A stretch of DNA of 64,000 nt. It comes from Neobacillus cucumis (GTDB lineage: Bacteria; Bacillota; Bacilli; Bacillales_B; DSM-18226). Location: contig NZ_JAEHGC010000006.1 in assembly GCF_016107705.1 (NCBI RefSeq), forward strand, positions 124,001-188,000, read 5' to 3'. The stretch's first letter is position 1, and the number at the start of each line of letters is the position of its first letter. The notes below the pieces were generated by a model. That model worked only from the letters and a program-made list of their open reading frames with translations. It had not been told where the DNA came from and did no database searches. This document shows, piece by piece, positions 23,086-34,370 of the stretch. A program made the translations under genes and the position numbers.

Positions 23086-24177
23086 GTGTTATATTCTTTT
23101 ATTTTTATTCTTCTGTGCGCAAGCCTTATTGCATATTTTCTTTTGAAAAAGATATATGTCCCTACATCGACAATGGCAGCTGTTATGTCGCTTGGAATTA
23201 TCACACAGGGAGTACTTTCTAACTTTTTCGGAATTCATTCCCTTGAAAAAATTCTCAGTGTCATCAATTTCGCTTTATGGAGCTCTTTTTCCTTTTCTAT
23301 CCTCATGACTTTTTTTAACAAAAAGTTTAGGGAAATCCATTATTCCAATCCAATCAATCGGTTTGGAATCGGGACATGGGTGGCGGGGACCTCAATTTGT
23401 ACGATTTTAATAGCAAAGCAGTTTACTGAATGGGCACTGATTGCCAAAATCATATCTTATTTCAATTTTGGCCTGTGGTTTTTTTATGTTCTCATTTGCA
23501 TTCAAGCGTTTTTTGAATTAAACAGCAAAAGGCTCAGCGAAAAAGTTCATGGCATCCTGCTCTTAACGACCGTCAGTACACAATCCTTAGTGCTTGTCAT
23601 GAGTTCCGTTTACACAAAGGTACCCATGGCTGTTGACCATTTCTTTATCATGCTCGGGTTGTGCTTCTATTTAATTAGTGCGTTTATCATCGTGAAGCGT
23701 TATCTTATGAAATCGACCTCGTGGTCGATTGAAAAGGATTGGAATAACACCAATTGTATTCTTCATGGTGCCTTGTCTATCACAGGACTGGCTTGTATTC
23801 GATCCCAATCAGTAAATGAACAGGTAATCATCGCGATATGGGTATGTGCAGCCACTATTTTCGTAATTGTTGAGTCGATCGAAATCTATCGAATGTATAA
23901 GCGAATGAAATCCTTGGGGTTAAAAAAGGCAATCTTTATTTATGATCTAAGCCAGTGGAGCAGGGTTTTTACGTTTGGTATGTTTTTTACTTTCACATAC
24001 ATGCTAGCTCCTGGCTTGTCTGCACTATCCGCCATTCAAAAAATAATTATTACGATTGGAATTTGGGCAGTACCATGCCTGCTCATTTTGGAGGTATGCC
24101 TTTGTGGAAACCACCTTCTCCAATTCAGTCGCAATTATCCTAAGCAATACCAAAAGAATAACGAGTTAAATGCATAA
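23086..24177 (+). CDS. Polytopic membrane protein, unrecognised
   Basis: A 363-residue protein with about ten hydrophobic segments and few charged loops. GTG at 23086 follows AAGGTG by six bases; an in-frame ATG at 23041 has no ribosome binding site but would add 15 residues. The repeated pattern of six- to eight-residue polar turns between helices is somewhat like the SLAC1/TehA anion-channel family, but I see no diagnostic motif. It stands alone, with its own terminator, next to the secreted SpoIID-like gene on the other strand. Function unknown. Confidence 0.6.
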   Translation: MLYSFIFILLCASLIAYFLLKKIYVPTSTMAAVMSLGIITQGVLSNFFGIHSLEKILSVINFALWSSFSFSILMTFFNKKFREIHYSNPINRFGIGTWVAGTSICTILIAKQFTEWALIAKIISYFNFGLWFFYVLICIQAFFELNSKRLSEKVHGILLLTTVSTQSLVLVMSSVYTKVPMAVDHFFIMLGLCFYLISAFIIVKRYLMKSTSWSIEKDWNNTNCILHGALSITGLACIRSQSVNEQVIIAIWVCAATIFVIVESIEIYRMYKRMKSLGLKKAIFIYDLSQWSRVFTFGMFFTFTYMLAPGLSALSAIQKIIITIGIWAVPCLLILEVCLCGNHLLQFSRNYPKQYQKNNELNA

Positions 24178-24184
24178 CAAAAGG

Positions 24185-24216
24185 AAGAGCTGAACCTAAA
24201 AGGGCAGCTCTTTTTA
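24185..24216 (+). terminator. Rho-independent terminator
   Basis: AAGAGCTG...CAGCTCTT stem (24185-24192, 24205-24212) followed by TTTATT. Confidence 0.85.
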
Positions 24217-24279
24217 TTATTTAGCTAAACTTTATTTTACTAATGGATGTAAAGCATACAAATGTACCACGCTAGTTAA

Positions 24280-24309
24280 AATAAAAAAAGAACCAGAAAA
24301 CCTGGTTCT
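24280..24309 (-). terminator. Terminator of the SpoIID/LytB gene
   Basis: Minus strand: AGAACCAG...CTGGTTCT followed by TTTTTTTATTTT. Confidence 0.85.
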
Positions 24310-24311
24310 CA

Positions 24312-26546
24312 TTATCTTCTTGCTTTCACCTTCACAGCCGTTGCACTGCTTACATTACCTGAAGCATCCTTGGAGGTCACATATAGGGTTGTGCCCGTTT
24401 TTTGTCTTGAAATCGTTGCTTTGAATTTTCCTTTTGAGTCAGCCTTCGCATACTTCAGCGTTTTTGTACGAGTTTTAATCGTGATCGTAGCTTTGGCCTC
24501 GGTTGTTCCTGTTACTACTGTGTCCCGATAAGTAACAGGATTCACCTTTGGTTTAGATGGAGAAATTTTATCCTTTACGGTTAAATTAAAGGATTTGCTT
24601 GTATTGCCTATGGTATCTTTAGCAGAAATTGAAAGTTTAGTTCCCGCTTTTTGTTTAGGAATCGTTACTTTAAATTTGCCCTTTGTGTCAGCAACACCTT
24701 TACCGATCACCTTTGAACCGGCTTTTACATAAATGGCCGCTTTTGCTTCAGCTGTTCCGGAAACGGATGAAGACGTGTTCGAAACTGTACCAACCTTAGG
24801 CGTAACCACAATTTTGTTTACGGTAACCTTACTAATAGCAGAGGATTTTTGTGAATTTGAAACAATAATCCCAAATGTATATACACCATTTGGCAGCTTT
24901 GAAACATCTACTGTCACATGCTGGTTACCGGTTTTTTGTTTAACCGCTTTTACAGGATAGGAAATAATCTTTCCAGCAGCATTTTTTACATAAACAGTTG
25001 TGGTAACATTCTCATAAACGGTATAGTTAGCAGTAATTTGCTTGGTTTTAGAATTGTAACCAGAGCTAACATTTGAAATACTAGGTGGTTTCGTCGTATT
25101 CTCTGGAGCAACAGCAGATGGTGTTGATTGCTCAATCCCATTGTCATTGCTGGTGCCCGAAGGAGCAGGAGCTTCATTTACAACGCTGGATGTGGGATTA
25201 TCGGTTCCACTAGTATTGCCTGTATTTACTACCGGTGCAAAATCAGGGTTTGTTAACGTTGTCCCAGGATAATAAAAATTTAAAATGTCACGATAGCTTA
25301 GCCCTTGGTCGGCCATCGCTTTCGCACCCCACTGGCTCATTCCCACGCCATGGCCATTACCGAGACCTGTAACGGAATAAGAAATACCATTATCTTGGTA
25401 ACTGGTCATTAAATAACTTTTCATTACATTAATGCCAATCATGGCCCGAATTCTTGCCGCTTTAACATCGGTAAATTCAAGTGTATTTGTTTTAATTTGC
25501 TTCTGGTCATCCAGTACAAAAGCACCTGTTGTTTGATCCTTTAAAAAGAAATTAAGCTTAATCGTTGCTAATTTTACCCTGCCTCCAGAAGTCAATTGGT
25601 CAGAGAAAGATAATTTAGGGATTGAGGTGATTTTAATCTCTTTGTCGGAATAGCCATTTTGAATCATCCAGCTTTTTATACTCGTAACAAGTGAGGAATC
25701 CGTTTCTTTAACCGAAGACCACCAGTTTTGTGGATGGGCTAAATCTAATGAAGCCGTATCAATTTGTGTTTTATTTAAGGTGAAACTCCATGGAACCTTT
25801 TTATCATATGGGTCTTCTTTAATCGGGTAAAATGCGAGTGGAGTGCCTCCCCAAACACTTGCATTGGACTCTGTCATTCCTCCATTGCTGGCAGAATAAA
25901 ATGCGTCAATCAACTTTCCATTATAGGTTAGGGTTTGTCCGGTTGTTCCTTCCACTGCAGCAGTGCTGTTTGTGTTCCATGAATACCCGCCGTAGGCTTG
26001 ATAACTGACAGTATCGTCAAAACCAGATAATGATTTGTAACGATCCGCATAGGTTCTAGCCGCAATGGCCTGGGCCTTCAATGCTTCCTTGTTCCAGGAC
26101 GCCATCATTTCATAAGGAACAACGCCTTTTAAGTAATCTTCTAATGGAAGTGTGTTAACAGGGCGGACATATGCATTGTTTTCTAATGTGAATTTCATTG
26201 TCCCGAGGTACGGGCGATTATTGATGGAGATTACATTGTTTGTTCCATATTCTTTCGGAACAGTAGTAAAGTTAGTAAACTTTGAAATCAAAGTACTATT
26301 TTCATATAAAGAGAGTGCACTGTTTTCAACTTGTACTTTATACGTTTTTCCTTCTACTAATGAAACATCCGTATCGGGAATGTCGTATTTACCTTTTACA
26401 GAAATCGTCAGTGTCTTCTGATTGCCAATGTAATTTTTCAACTTAACTGTCATTAACTTGACTTCCTCAGCTGATGCAATATTTATAAAATTAAGTGAAG
26501 AGAGCAAAAGTAGCAGGACTAGAAAGGTAGAGCAAAACTTCTTCAT
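24312..26546 (-). CDS. Secreted SpoIID/LytB-domain protein with Ig-like repeats
   Basis: A 744-residue exported protein. A signal peptide spans about residues 1-26 (FCSTFLVLLLLLSSLNFINI, then ASA). The SpoIID/LytB domain (about 125-450) has LPLEDYLKGVVPYEMMASW, AIAARTYADRYK and GLGNGHGVGMSQWGAKAMA; SpoIID is a lytic transglycosylase and LytB an amidase enhancer. A Thr/Ser/Pro-rich linker follows (about 455-515), then a strand-rich domain and two roughly 85-residue bacterial Ig-like repeats that share GTAEAKA and ADTKGKFKVTI/ADSKGKFKATI. Such repeats usually bind the cell wall. GGGGG lies seven bases before the ATG. Unlike sporulation SpoIID it is large and not membrane-anchored, so I infer a role in vegetative or mother-cell wall remodelling. 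Confidence 0.85.
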   Translation of the reverse strand: MKKFCSTFLVLLLLLSSLNFINIASAEEVKLMTVKLKNYIGNQKTLTISVKGKYDIPDTDVSLVEGKTYKVQVENSALSLYENSTLISKFTNFTTVPKEYGTNNVISINNRPYLGTMKFTLENNAYVRPVNTLPLEDYLKGVVPYEMMASWNKEALKAQAIAARTYADRYKSLSGFDDTVSYQAYGGYSWNTNSTAAVEGTTGQTLTYNGKLIDAFYSASNGGMTESNASVWGGTPLAFYPIKEDPYDKKVPWSFTLNKTQIDTASLDLAHPQNWWSSVKETDSSLVTSIKSWMIQNGYSDKEIKITSIPKLSFSDQLTSGGRVKLATIKLNFFLKDQTTGAFVLDDQKQIKTNTLEFTDVKAARIRAMIGINVMKSYLMTSYQDNGISYSVTGLGNGHGVGMSQWGAKAMADQGLSYRDILNFYYPGTTLTNPDFAPVVNTGNTSGTDNPTSSVVNEAPAPSGTSNDNGIEQSTPSAVAPENTTKPPSISNVSSGYNSKTKQITANYTVYENVTTTVYVKNAAGKIISYPVKAVKQKTGNQHVTVDVSKLPNGVYTFGIIVSNSQKSSAISKVTVNKIVVTPKVGTVSNTSSSVSGTAEAKAAIYVKAGSKVIGKGVADTKGKFKVTIPKQKAGTKLSISAKDTIGNTSKSFNLTVKDKISPSKPKVNPVTYRDTVVTGTTEAKATITIKTRTKTLKYAKADSKGKFKATISRQKTGTTLYVTSKDASGNVSSATAVKVKARR

Positions 26547-26748
26547 TTTTTTCCCCCTGATGTATATTTATAATCTATTTTTAATAGTGTTATATATTTG
26601 TAATATAACTATATTAATTTATTAAAATGGCTACAATGGTAGTTTTTTCCTTTAAGTGGATACTTCAACCAATTAAAGGATTGAAAAAGATGACAGCTAA
26701 TCTCCTAAAAATAAATATGTTATATTGTAGAATACAGGAGGGATTTAT

Positions 26749-28419
26749 TTGGAAAATAATCAATGGTGGAAAAAGAGTGTGGTTTATCAAATTTATCCGC
26801 GAAGCTTCCATGATTCCAATCGGGATGGGATGGGTGATCTTCAAGGGATTATTGAAAAATTAGATTATTTGAAGCTTTTAGGTGTGGACGTTCTATGGTT
26901 AAGTCCTGTTTATGACTCACCTAATGATGATAATGGATACGATATCCGTAATTACCAGGAAATCATGCAGGAGTTCGGAACGATGGAAGATTTTAATCAA
27001 TTACTGGATCAGGTTCACCAACGTGGTATAAAGTTAGTCATGGACTTGGTCGTGAATCATACTTCTGATGAACATGACTGGTTTGTGGAGTCAAAAAAGT
27101 CGAAGGAAAGTCCTTATCGAGATTATTATTTTTGGCGTAAAGGGAAAGACGGAAGAGAACCGAATAATTGGGGATCTGTTTTTGGCGGATCTGCCTGGAA
27201 ATATGATGAAATCACCGATGAATATTATTTACATATTTTTTCAAAAAAACAGCCCGATCTGAACTGGGAAAATCCAAGGCTACGTCAAGAAGTTTATCAA
27301 ATGATGAGATTTTGGCTGGATAAGGGGATTGATGGCTTCCGGATGGATGTCATTAATTTTATTTCGAAAGAGCCAGGGCTGCCCGATGGTGAAATTCACG
27401 ATGGACAAACCTATGGGGATGGCAGTCGTTATTTTATGAATGGACCTAGAATTCATGAGTTTTTACAGGAAATCAACGAACAGGTTTTGTCGGATAATCC
27501 GGTGATGACAGTGGGGGAAATGCCTGGGGCCTCACCTAAGGATGCAGCGCAATATACGGATCCAAATCGAAATGAGGTAAACATGATTTTTACCTTTGAA
27601 CATATGGATTTGGATAGTGCGCCAGGTGGAAAGTGGAATTTAAAGCCGCTGAATCTTGTCGATTTGAAGGAAAACTTGGCAAAATGGCAGACCGCCTTAC
27701 ACAAAAAAGGTTGGAACAGTTTATATTGGAACAATCATGACCAGCCGCGTATTGTTTCCCGTTTCGGTAATGATCAGGAATATCGGGTGGAATCGGCTAA
27801 AATGCTTGCAGCCTGCCTTCATTTCATGCAGGGGACTCCTTATATTTACCAAGGGGAAGAAATTGGCATGACCAATGTGAAATTTGATTCTTTGGAAGAT
27901 TACCGCGATATTGAGACTCATAACATGTATCAAGAAAGAAAAGCATTAGGGTATACACATGATGAAATCATGCAATCGATTTATGTCAAAGGAAGGGATA
28001 ATGCTAGAACTCCAGTGCAATGGGATGATTCCGAGCATGGCGGTTTTACGAGCGGTTCTCCTTGGATTAAAGTGAATCCAAGATACAAAGAGATTAATGT
28101 AAAGGCTGCTTTGGAGGATCCGGATTCTATTTTTTATTTTTATCAAAAGTTAATTTCTCTTCGCAAAAAGATGGACATTATCGTTGAGGGAGATTTTCAG
28201 TTGCTTTTACAGGATCATCCGGCGATATTCGCGTATCAGCGCAACTGGAAGGATGAAAGCCTGCTTGTGTTCTGTAATTTTAGTGACAAAACGATAGTGA
28301 TCGAGGATGAGGATTTGGTTAACCGTTTTCCTGAGTACGAGATCATCCTTGCTAACTACGAAGAGGCGGATCCGAAAGAGCTGCGTCCTTATGAGGCAAT
28401 TGTTTTAAAAGGTAAATAG
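26749..28419 (+). CDS. malL: Oligo-1,6-glucosidase (GH13)
   Basis: A 556-residue cytoplasmic GH13 glucosidase. TTG start after CAGGAGGG. Catalytic residues: nucleophile Asp200 in DGFRMDVINF, acid/base Glu257 in TVGEMPG, and transition-state Asp331 in WNNHDQPR; LVVNHTSDEH is region I. The residue after the nucleophile is Val, the form associated with activity on alpha-1,6 bonds in this subfamily, as in Bacillus oligo-1,6-glucosidases. It would hydrolyse isomaltose-type oligosaccharides brought in by the MdxEFG system encoded nearby. It is separated from that operon by the convergent nplT gene. It is clearly paralogous to the enzyme at 35431-37095. Confidence 0.9.
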   Translation: MENNQWWKKSVVYQIYPRSFHDSNRDGMGDLQGIIEKLDYLKLLGVDVLWLSPVYDSPNDDNGYDIRNYQEIMQEFGTMEDFNQLLDQVHQRGIKLVMDLVVNHTSDEHDWFVESKKSKESPYRDYYFWRKGKDGREPNNWGSVFGGSAWKYDEITDEYYLHIFSKKQPDLNWENPRLRQEVYQMMRFWLDKGIDGFRMDVINFISKEPGLPDGEIHDGQTYGDGSRYFMNGPRIHEFLQEINEQVLSDNPVMTVGEMPGASPKDAAQYTDPNRNEVNMIFTFEHMDLDSAPGGKWNLKPLNLVDLKENLAKWQTALHKKGWNSLYWNNHDQPRIVSRFGNDQEYRVESAKMLAACLHFMQGTPYIYQGEEIGMTNVKFDSLEDYRDIETHNMYQERKALGYTHDEIMQSIYVKGRDNARTPVQWDDSEHGGFTSGSPWIKVNPRYKEINVKAALEDPDSIFYFYQKLISLRKKMDIIVEGDFQLLLQDHPAIFAYQRNWKDESLLVFCNFSDKTIVIEDEDLVNRFPEYEIILANYEEADPKELRPYEAIVLKGK

Positions 28420-28465
28420 GAATTTTGAAGTTAGATGGATAGGATTAAGGATATTTTGGGTGGTT

Positions 28466-28534
28466 CCAAGCCAGGAAATGTCCCAAAAACCAAAATAAAG
28501 GACATTTCCTGCCATACCAAGCCAAGAAATGTCC
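28466..28534. repeat. AGGAAATGTCC direct/inverted repeat acting as bidirectional terminator
   Basis: CCAAGCCAGGAAATGTCC (28466-28483) is repeated nearly exactly at 28517-28534, and an inverted copy GGACATTTCCT (28500-28510) lies between, giving an 11-bp stem. It separates the convergent malL and nplT genes. Confidence 0.7.
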
Positions 28535-28551
28535 TAAAAAAACTAAAAGCT

Positions 28552-30318
<1,767 letters not shown>

Positions 30319-30432
30319 TCAACTCTTTCATTTTAGTGTTGGATAAGGTTAATTTTACTAGATATTCACTGATTTTAGTAGAATTTAGTTTATCCATCTT
30401 CAAATAATATAAAAAAATTTTTAAAAAAGTAG

Positions 30433-30505
30433 TTGTAAAATTTAATAATCCCCTTATAATGAAATTATGTTGTGCAACCGTTTTCGCAAAATGTAAGCGC
30501 TATAG
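30433..30505 (+). promoter_or_regulatory. mdxE promoter with two cre-like/LacI-family operators
   Basis: TTGTAA (30433-30438), 16-bp spacer, TATAAT (30455-30460). Downstream, TGCAACCGTTTTCG (30473-30486) and TGTAAGCGCTATAG (30492-30505) each match 12 of 14 positions of the cre consensus. One may serve the LacI-family regulator encoded at 34371, the other CcpA. Confidence 0.6.
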
Positions 30506-30577
30506 TATTTTCTTCGTTCTGGTGAAAACTAAGCACACCACAAAATTTTAATACTACATAAAACAGGAGGGGTAGAA

Positions 30578-31846
30578 ATGAAAAAAGCACTTTCGATTTT
30601 TATGATGATTGTCTTAATGCTCGGTGTTCTTGCAGCATGCGGTCCTAAAAGAGACACTTCTAGTACAAAAGATAATGGCAAAAAAGAAGAAACTGCAGCA
30701 AAACCGGAAAAACTAGTTGTTTGGGAAGATAAAGACAAAACGGGCTGGCTGAAAAAGGTTGCTGCAGATTTTGAAAAGAAAAACGGAATTAAAATTGAAT
30801 ACAAAGAAGTTGAAATGGCTACAAAAATGCGTGACCAATTGCGTCTTGATGGACCAGCTGGTACAGGCCCGGATATCGTAACATTACCACATGATCAAAT
30901 TGGCCAGGTTGCAACGGAAGGTTTAATTGCTGAGCTAAAAGTAGATAAAAGTGTTACCGATACATTCTCTCAATCTTCTATTGATGCAGAAACTTACAAT
31001 GGCAAACTTTACGGACTTCCGAAGTCCTCTGAAACACCTGTTTTTATTTACAATAAAGATTTAATGCCAGAACCGCCAAAAACAATGGATGAGGTATATA
31101 AATTCTCTAAAGATTTCACAAAAGGCGGAAAATACGGTTTCTTAGCGCTTTGGGATAACTTCTATTTCGCACATGGAATTATCGGCGGAATGGGTGGATA
31201 TGTATTCAAAAATAACAATGGAACCCTTGATCCAAATGATATTGGTTTGAACAATGAAGGTGCTGTTAAAGGTACGGAGTATATTCAAAAATGGTATAAA
31301 GAAGGATTGTTTCCGAAAGGAATCATTGGTGAAAATGGCGGATCCGCTTTAGACGGTCTATTTACTGAAGGAAAAGTAGCTTCTGTTATGAACGGACCAT
31401 GGGCGTATAAACCATACCAGGATGCCGGTATCAAAATTGGTATGAGTGCACTTCCGACTATGCCAAATGGTGAACATATTAAAACGTTCATGGGTGTAAA
31501 AGGATGGCATGTTTCTGCCTATTCTAAAAATCAAGAGTGGGCTACGAAATTCTTAGAATTCATCACAAATGATGAAAATGCAAAATACCGTTTCGAACAA
31601 ACAGCTGAAGTTCCAACAAATAAAGCATTACTTGACGATCCTGCTATTAAGGATAACGAAGGTGCCAAAGCGGTTGCTGAGCAATCTCAATACGCTGTGC
31701 CAATGCCAAACATTCCTGAAATGGGTCAAGTTTGGAAGCCAATGGCTGACTCGCTTCAAACGGTTGTAACCGGTAAAGCAACTCCTAAAAATGCACTAGA
31801 CGATGCAGTAAAACAAATCAAAGCAAATATTCAAACTTCTAAGTAA
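30578..31846 (+). CDS. mdxE: Maltodextrin ABC transporter substrate-binding lipoprotein MdxE
   Basis: A 422-residue solute-binding protein. Lipoprotein signal peptide with lipobox LAAC (Cys near residue 22), followed by a Lys/Glu-rich linker. The family 1 solute-binding domain includes KLVVWEDKDKTGWLKKVAADF, DGPAGTGPDIVTLPHDQIG and VASVMNGPWAY, matching maltose/maltodextrin binding proteins (MalE/MdxE). AGGAGG is well placed. First gene of the operon mdxE-mdxF-mdxG-LacI regulator-glucosidase; expected to be induced by maltose and repressed by glucose through the operators upstream. A strong hairpin follows, which would favour higher levels of this protein than of the permeases. Confidence 0.93.
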   Translation: MKKALSIFMMIVLMLGVLAACGPKRDTSSTKDNGKKEETAAKPEKLVVWEDKDKTGWLKKVAADFEKKNGIKIEYKEVEMATKMRDQLRLDGPAGTGPDIVTLPHDQIGQVATEGLIAELKVDKSVTDTFSQSSIDAETYNGKLYGLPKSSETPVFIYNKDLMPEPPKTMDEVYKFSKDFTKGGKYGFLALWDNFYFAHGIIGGMGGYVFKNNNGTLDPNDIGLNNEGAVKGTEYIQKWYKEGLFPKGIIGENGGSALDGLFTEGKVASVMNGPWAYKPYQDAGIKIGMSALPTMPNGEHIKTFMGVKGWHVSAYSKNQEWATKFLEFITNDENAKYRFEQTAEVPTNKALLDDPAIKDNEGAKAVAEQSQYAVPMPNIPEMGQVWKPMADSLQTVVTGKATPKNALDDAVKQIKANIQTSK

Positions 31847-31854
31847 TGATTTCT

Positions 31855-31887
31855 CAGCAGTACCTCATCCCCCTTGAGGTACTGCTG
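31855..31887 (+). terminator. Intercistronic hairpin between mdxE and mdxF
   Basis: A 13-bp perfect stem CAGCAGTACCTCA/TGAGGTACTGCTG around TCCCCCT, followed only by TCTT. With a short T-run it may be a partial terminator or a 3'-end stabiliser of mdxE mRNA. Confidence 0.7.
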
Positions 31888-31940
31888 TCTTAAAAATAGA
31901 TGAAACTGATCAGATGCTCTGTGAGCAGAAAGGACTTTGA

Positions 31941-32148
31941 GAATTGTCCAGCTACAGCGCCTAGCCCCTCGAGGTTGCAAATCTGCTCCTGCGGCAAAGC
32001 ATATTCGAGGAGGTACTGTTCACCTCTTCGCATGCCTGCAAGGATGAATATGCAGTGGTGTTGGCATGCCGATGAAGTCAAAGAACGACTTCACCGGCAG
32101 TTCCTCCAGCACTTGTCGGGGCTGACCAAGGCGCTTCCGCTTTTCTGC
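31941..32148. repeat. ~208-bp dispersed Bacillaceae repeat inside the mdx operon
   Basis: From GAATTGTCCAGCTACAGCGC to CCAAGGCGCTTCCGCTTTTC. Ends are complementary (AGCGCC...AGCCCC at left, GGGGCT...GGCGCT at right). Such AGCGCCTAGCCCCTCGAG...GGGGCTGACCAAGGCGCTT blocks recur in Bacillaceae intergenic regions. It is richer in G+C than its surroundings and includes no real gene. Confidence 0.7.
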
Positions 32149-32195
32149 TGACAAAGCATCTGAAAATAAAGTACATACTGAAAGGGGTGCGGGGG

Positions 32196-33488
32196 ATGTC
32201 TAAAACTGTTACCGAATCTTATCCAACCAGTCACCGAAAAAAGGCACTAATTCTTTCCATTATTCCAGGGGTCGGTCAACTTTACAACAAGCAATTTTTA
32301 AAAGGATTTTTCTTTCTTATCTTAAGTGCAGCATTTGTATATGTTTTTAAAGACCTAATCAATATTGGATTATGGGGATTAGTGACACTAGGAGAAATTG
32401 TACCAGAAGACCATTCCATTTTCTTGCTTGTATACGGCATTTTATCTGTCATCGTCATTATTTTTGGTCTTGGATTCTACCTATTTAATTTGCGTGATGC
32501 CTATAAGGTAGGGAAAAAACGTGACAGTGAGGAACCGATCAGCACCATCAAGGAACAATATCGTAATCTTGTTGATCATGGATTTCCATACTTGATCATG
32601 TCACCTGGTTTTTTGCTATTAGTCTTCGTGGTTATTTTTCCTATTATTTTCGTTGTGTTACTAGCGTTCACTAACTATGACCTATACCATACACCTCCTG
32701 CGAAACTGGTGGACTGGGTTGGGTTCAAGAACTTTACAGAAATCTTTGAAATCGATATTTGGCGGCAAACCTTCTTCTCTGTTTTGGCTTGGACATTGGT
32801 GTGGACATTTGTTGCCACTACGCTTCAGGTTGGTTTAGGAATTTTCCTAGCAGTAATCGTAAACCAAAAGGATGTAAAAGGAAAAGCCATCATCCGTACC
32901 GTCTTTATCTTGCCTTGGGCTGTACCGGCATTTGTATCCATCCTTGTTTTTGCCGGGATGTTTAACGAATCCTTCGGTGCTATTAACCGGGATATCCTTG
33001 GATTTTTCGGAATCGACGGTCTCCCATGGATGACAGAAAAGGTTTATACAAGGATCGCTTTGATTTTTATTCAAACCTGGCTTGGTTTCCCGTTCATCTT
33101 TGCGATGACAACTGGGGTGCTGCAATCAATCCCTGCTGATCTTTATGAAGCGGCAACAGTTGACGGTGCAAATAACTTTCAAAAGTTTAAAAACATTACC
33201 CTTCCGTTAGTGTTATTTGCTACTGCGCCCGTCATCATTACACAATATACTTTTAACTTTAATAATTTTAATATCATTTATTTATTTAATGGCGGCGGAC
33301 CGGCAGTTACGGGTCAAAACGCTGGAGGGACTGACATTCTCATTTCATGGATCTATCGTTTGACGATGACTTCGGCGCAATACTCGAAGGCTGCCACGCT
33401 GACCTTGTTGTTATCCGTGATTGTCATTACTGTCGCACTTTGGCAGTTTAAGCGAACTAAGTCATTCCAAGAAGAGGATATGATGTAA
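32196..33488 (+). CDS. mdxF: Maltodextrin ABC permease MdxF
   Basis: A 430-residue inner-membrane permease with eight or more hydrophobic segments. The C-terminal half has the binding-protein-dependent signature YEAATVDGANNFQKFKNITL (E-A-A-x-x-D-G-A), which contacts the ATPase. The N-terminal extra domain with SIIPGVGQLYNKQFLKG is characteristic of the long MdxF/MalF proteins. The ATG at 32196 follows AAAGGGG. It is the second gene of the mdx operon and starts after a 349-base gap containing a hairpin and a repeat. Works with MdxG and MdxE; no ATPase gene is present, so the shared MsmX-type ATPase is presumably used. Confidence 0.92.
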   Translation: MSKTVTESYPTSHRKKALILSIIPGVGQLYNKQFLKGFFFLILSAAFVYVFKDLINIGLWGLVTLGEIVPEDHSIFLLVYGILSVIVIIFGLGFYLFNLRDAYKVGKKRDSEEPISTIKEQYRNLVDHGFPYLIMSPGFLLLVFVVIFPIIFVVLLAFTNYDLYHTPPAKLVDWVGFKNFTEIFEIDIWRQTFFSVLAWTLVWTFVATTLQVGLGIFLAVIVNQKDVKGKAIIRTVFILPWAVPAFVSILVFAGMFNESFGAINRDILGFFGIDGLPWMTEKVYTRIALIFIQTWLGFPFIFAMTTGVLQSIPADLYEAATVDGANNFQKFKNITLPLVLFATAPVIITQYTFNFNNFNIIYLFNGGGPAVTGQNAGGTDILISWIYRLTMTSAQYSKAATLTLLLSVIVITVALWQFKRTKSFQEEDMM

Positions 33489-33489
33489 T

Positions 33490-34332
33490 ATGAATACAAA
33501 AAGACAAAATTTTATTCGGCTGGCGTTAACCTATCTGGTGATCCTAATTATGTTTGTCCTGATTTTGTATCCACTCGCTTGGATTATCGGTTCCTCTTTT
33601 AATCCGGGCCAAAGTTTATCGGGGTCGAGCATTATTCCAAAACATGCTACCCTGAGCCATTACAAGCAGCTATTTGATATCGATAAAAGTAATTATGTAT
33701 TTTGGTATATTAATTCATTAAAAGTTAGTATTTTAACGATGCTATTTACCGTAATTTTGGTAAGTTTAACAGCTTATTCTTTTTCTCGCTACCGATTTGT
33801 GGGGAGAAAGAACGGCTTAATGACGTTTCTGATCCTGCAAATGATTCCAAACTTTGCGGCACTTATCGCTATTTATATTTTAGCGACCTTGACCGGTTTA
33901 ATTGATACGCATTTAGGACTTATCTGTGTGTATGTCGGTGGTCAAATTCCGATGAATACTTGGCTGATGAAAGGTTACTTAGATACGATTCCAAAAGAGC
34001 TGGATGAATCAGCCAAAATTGATGGTGCCGGTCATTTGCGAATCTTTTTCCAAATCGTGATGCCGCTCGCAAGGCCAATGATTGCAGTTGTAGCCCTATT
34101 CGCTTTTATTGCACCGTTTGCCGATTTTATTATTGCCAGCATTTTGCTAAGAACGGAAAAAAATTATACATTAGCAGTAGGATTATATGATCTTGTTGCA
34201 AAACAATTTGGTGCTGAATTTACGACTTTTGCAGCTGGTGCTGTATTGATTGCCGTACCGATAGCGATTCTTTTCTTATCCTTCCAACGTTACTTTGTAT
34301 CTGGTTTAACAGCAGGAGGTACTAAAGGTTAA
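33490..34332 (+). CDS. mdxG: Maltodextrin ABC permease MdxG
   Basis: A 280-residue permease with six membrane segments and the signature PKELDESAKIDGAGHLRIFF (E-S-A-x-I-D-G-A) of MalG-type proteins. It begins two bases after the mdxF stop, with AAGAGGA inside mdxF as ribosome binding site, so translation is coupled. It forms the channel with MdxF. Followed after 38 bases by the LacI-family regulator of the same operon. Confidence 0.93.
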   Translation: MNTKRQNFIRLALTYLVILIMFVLILYPLAWIIGSSFNPGQSLSGSSIIPKHATLSHYKQLFDIDKSNYVFWYINSLKVSILTMLFTVILVSLTAYSFSRYRFVGRKNGLMTFLILQMIPNFAALIAIYILATLTGLIDTHLGLICVYVGGQIPMNTWLMKGYLDTIPKELDESAKIDGAGHLRIFFQIVMPLARPMIAVVALFAFIAPFADFIIASILLRTEKNYTLAVGLYDLVAKQFGAEFTTFAAGAVLIAVPIAILFLSFQRYFVSGLTAGGTKG

Positions 34333-34370
34333 AAATAAAGTATTTTTTCAGGTGAAGTGGGGTGAAATAG

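Noticed and set aside
31890..32151. Open frames on both strands in the mdxE-mdxF gap
   Set aside because: They fall inside the dispersed repeat and lack ribosome binding sites; the DNA is explained by the repeat.
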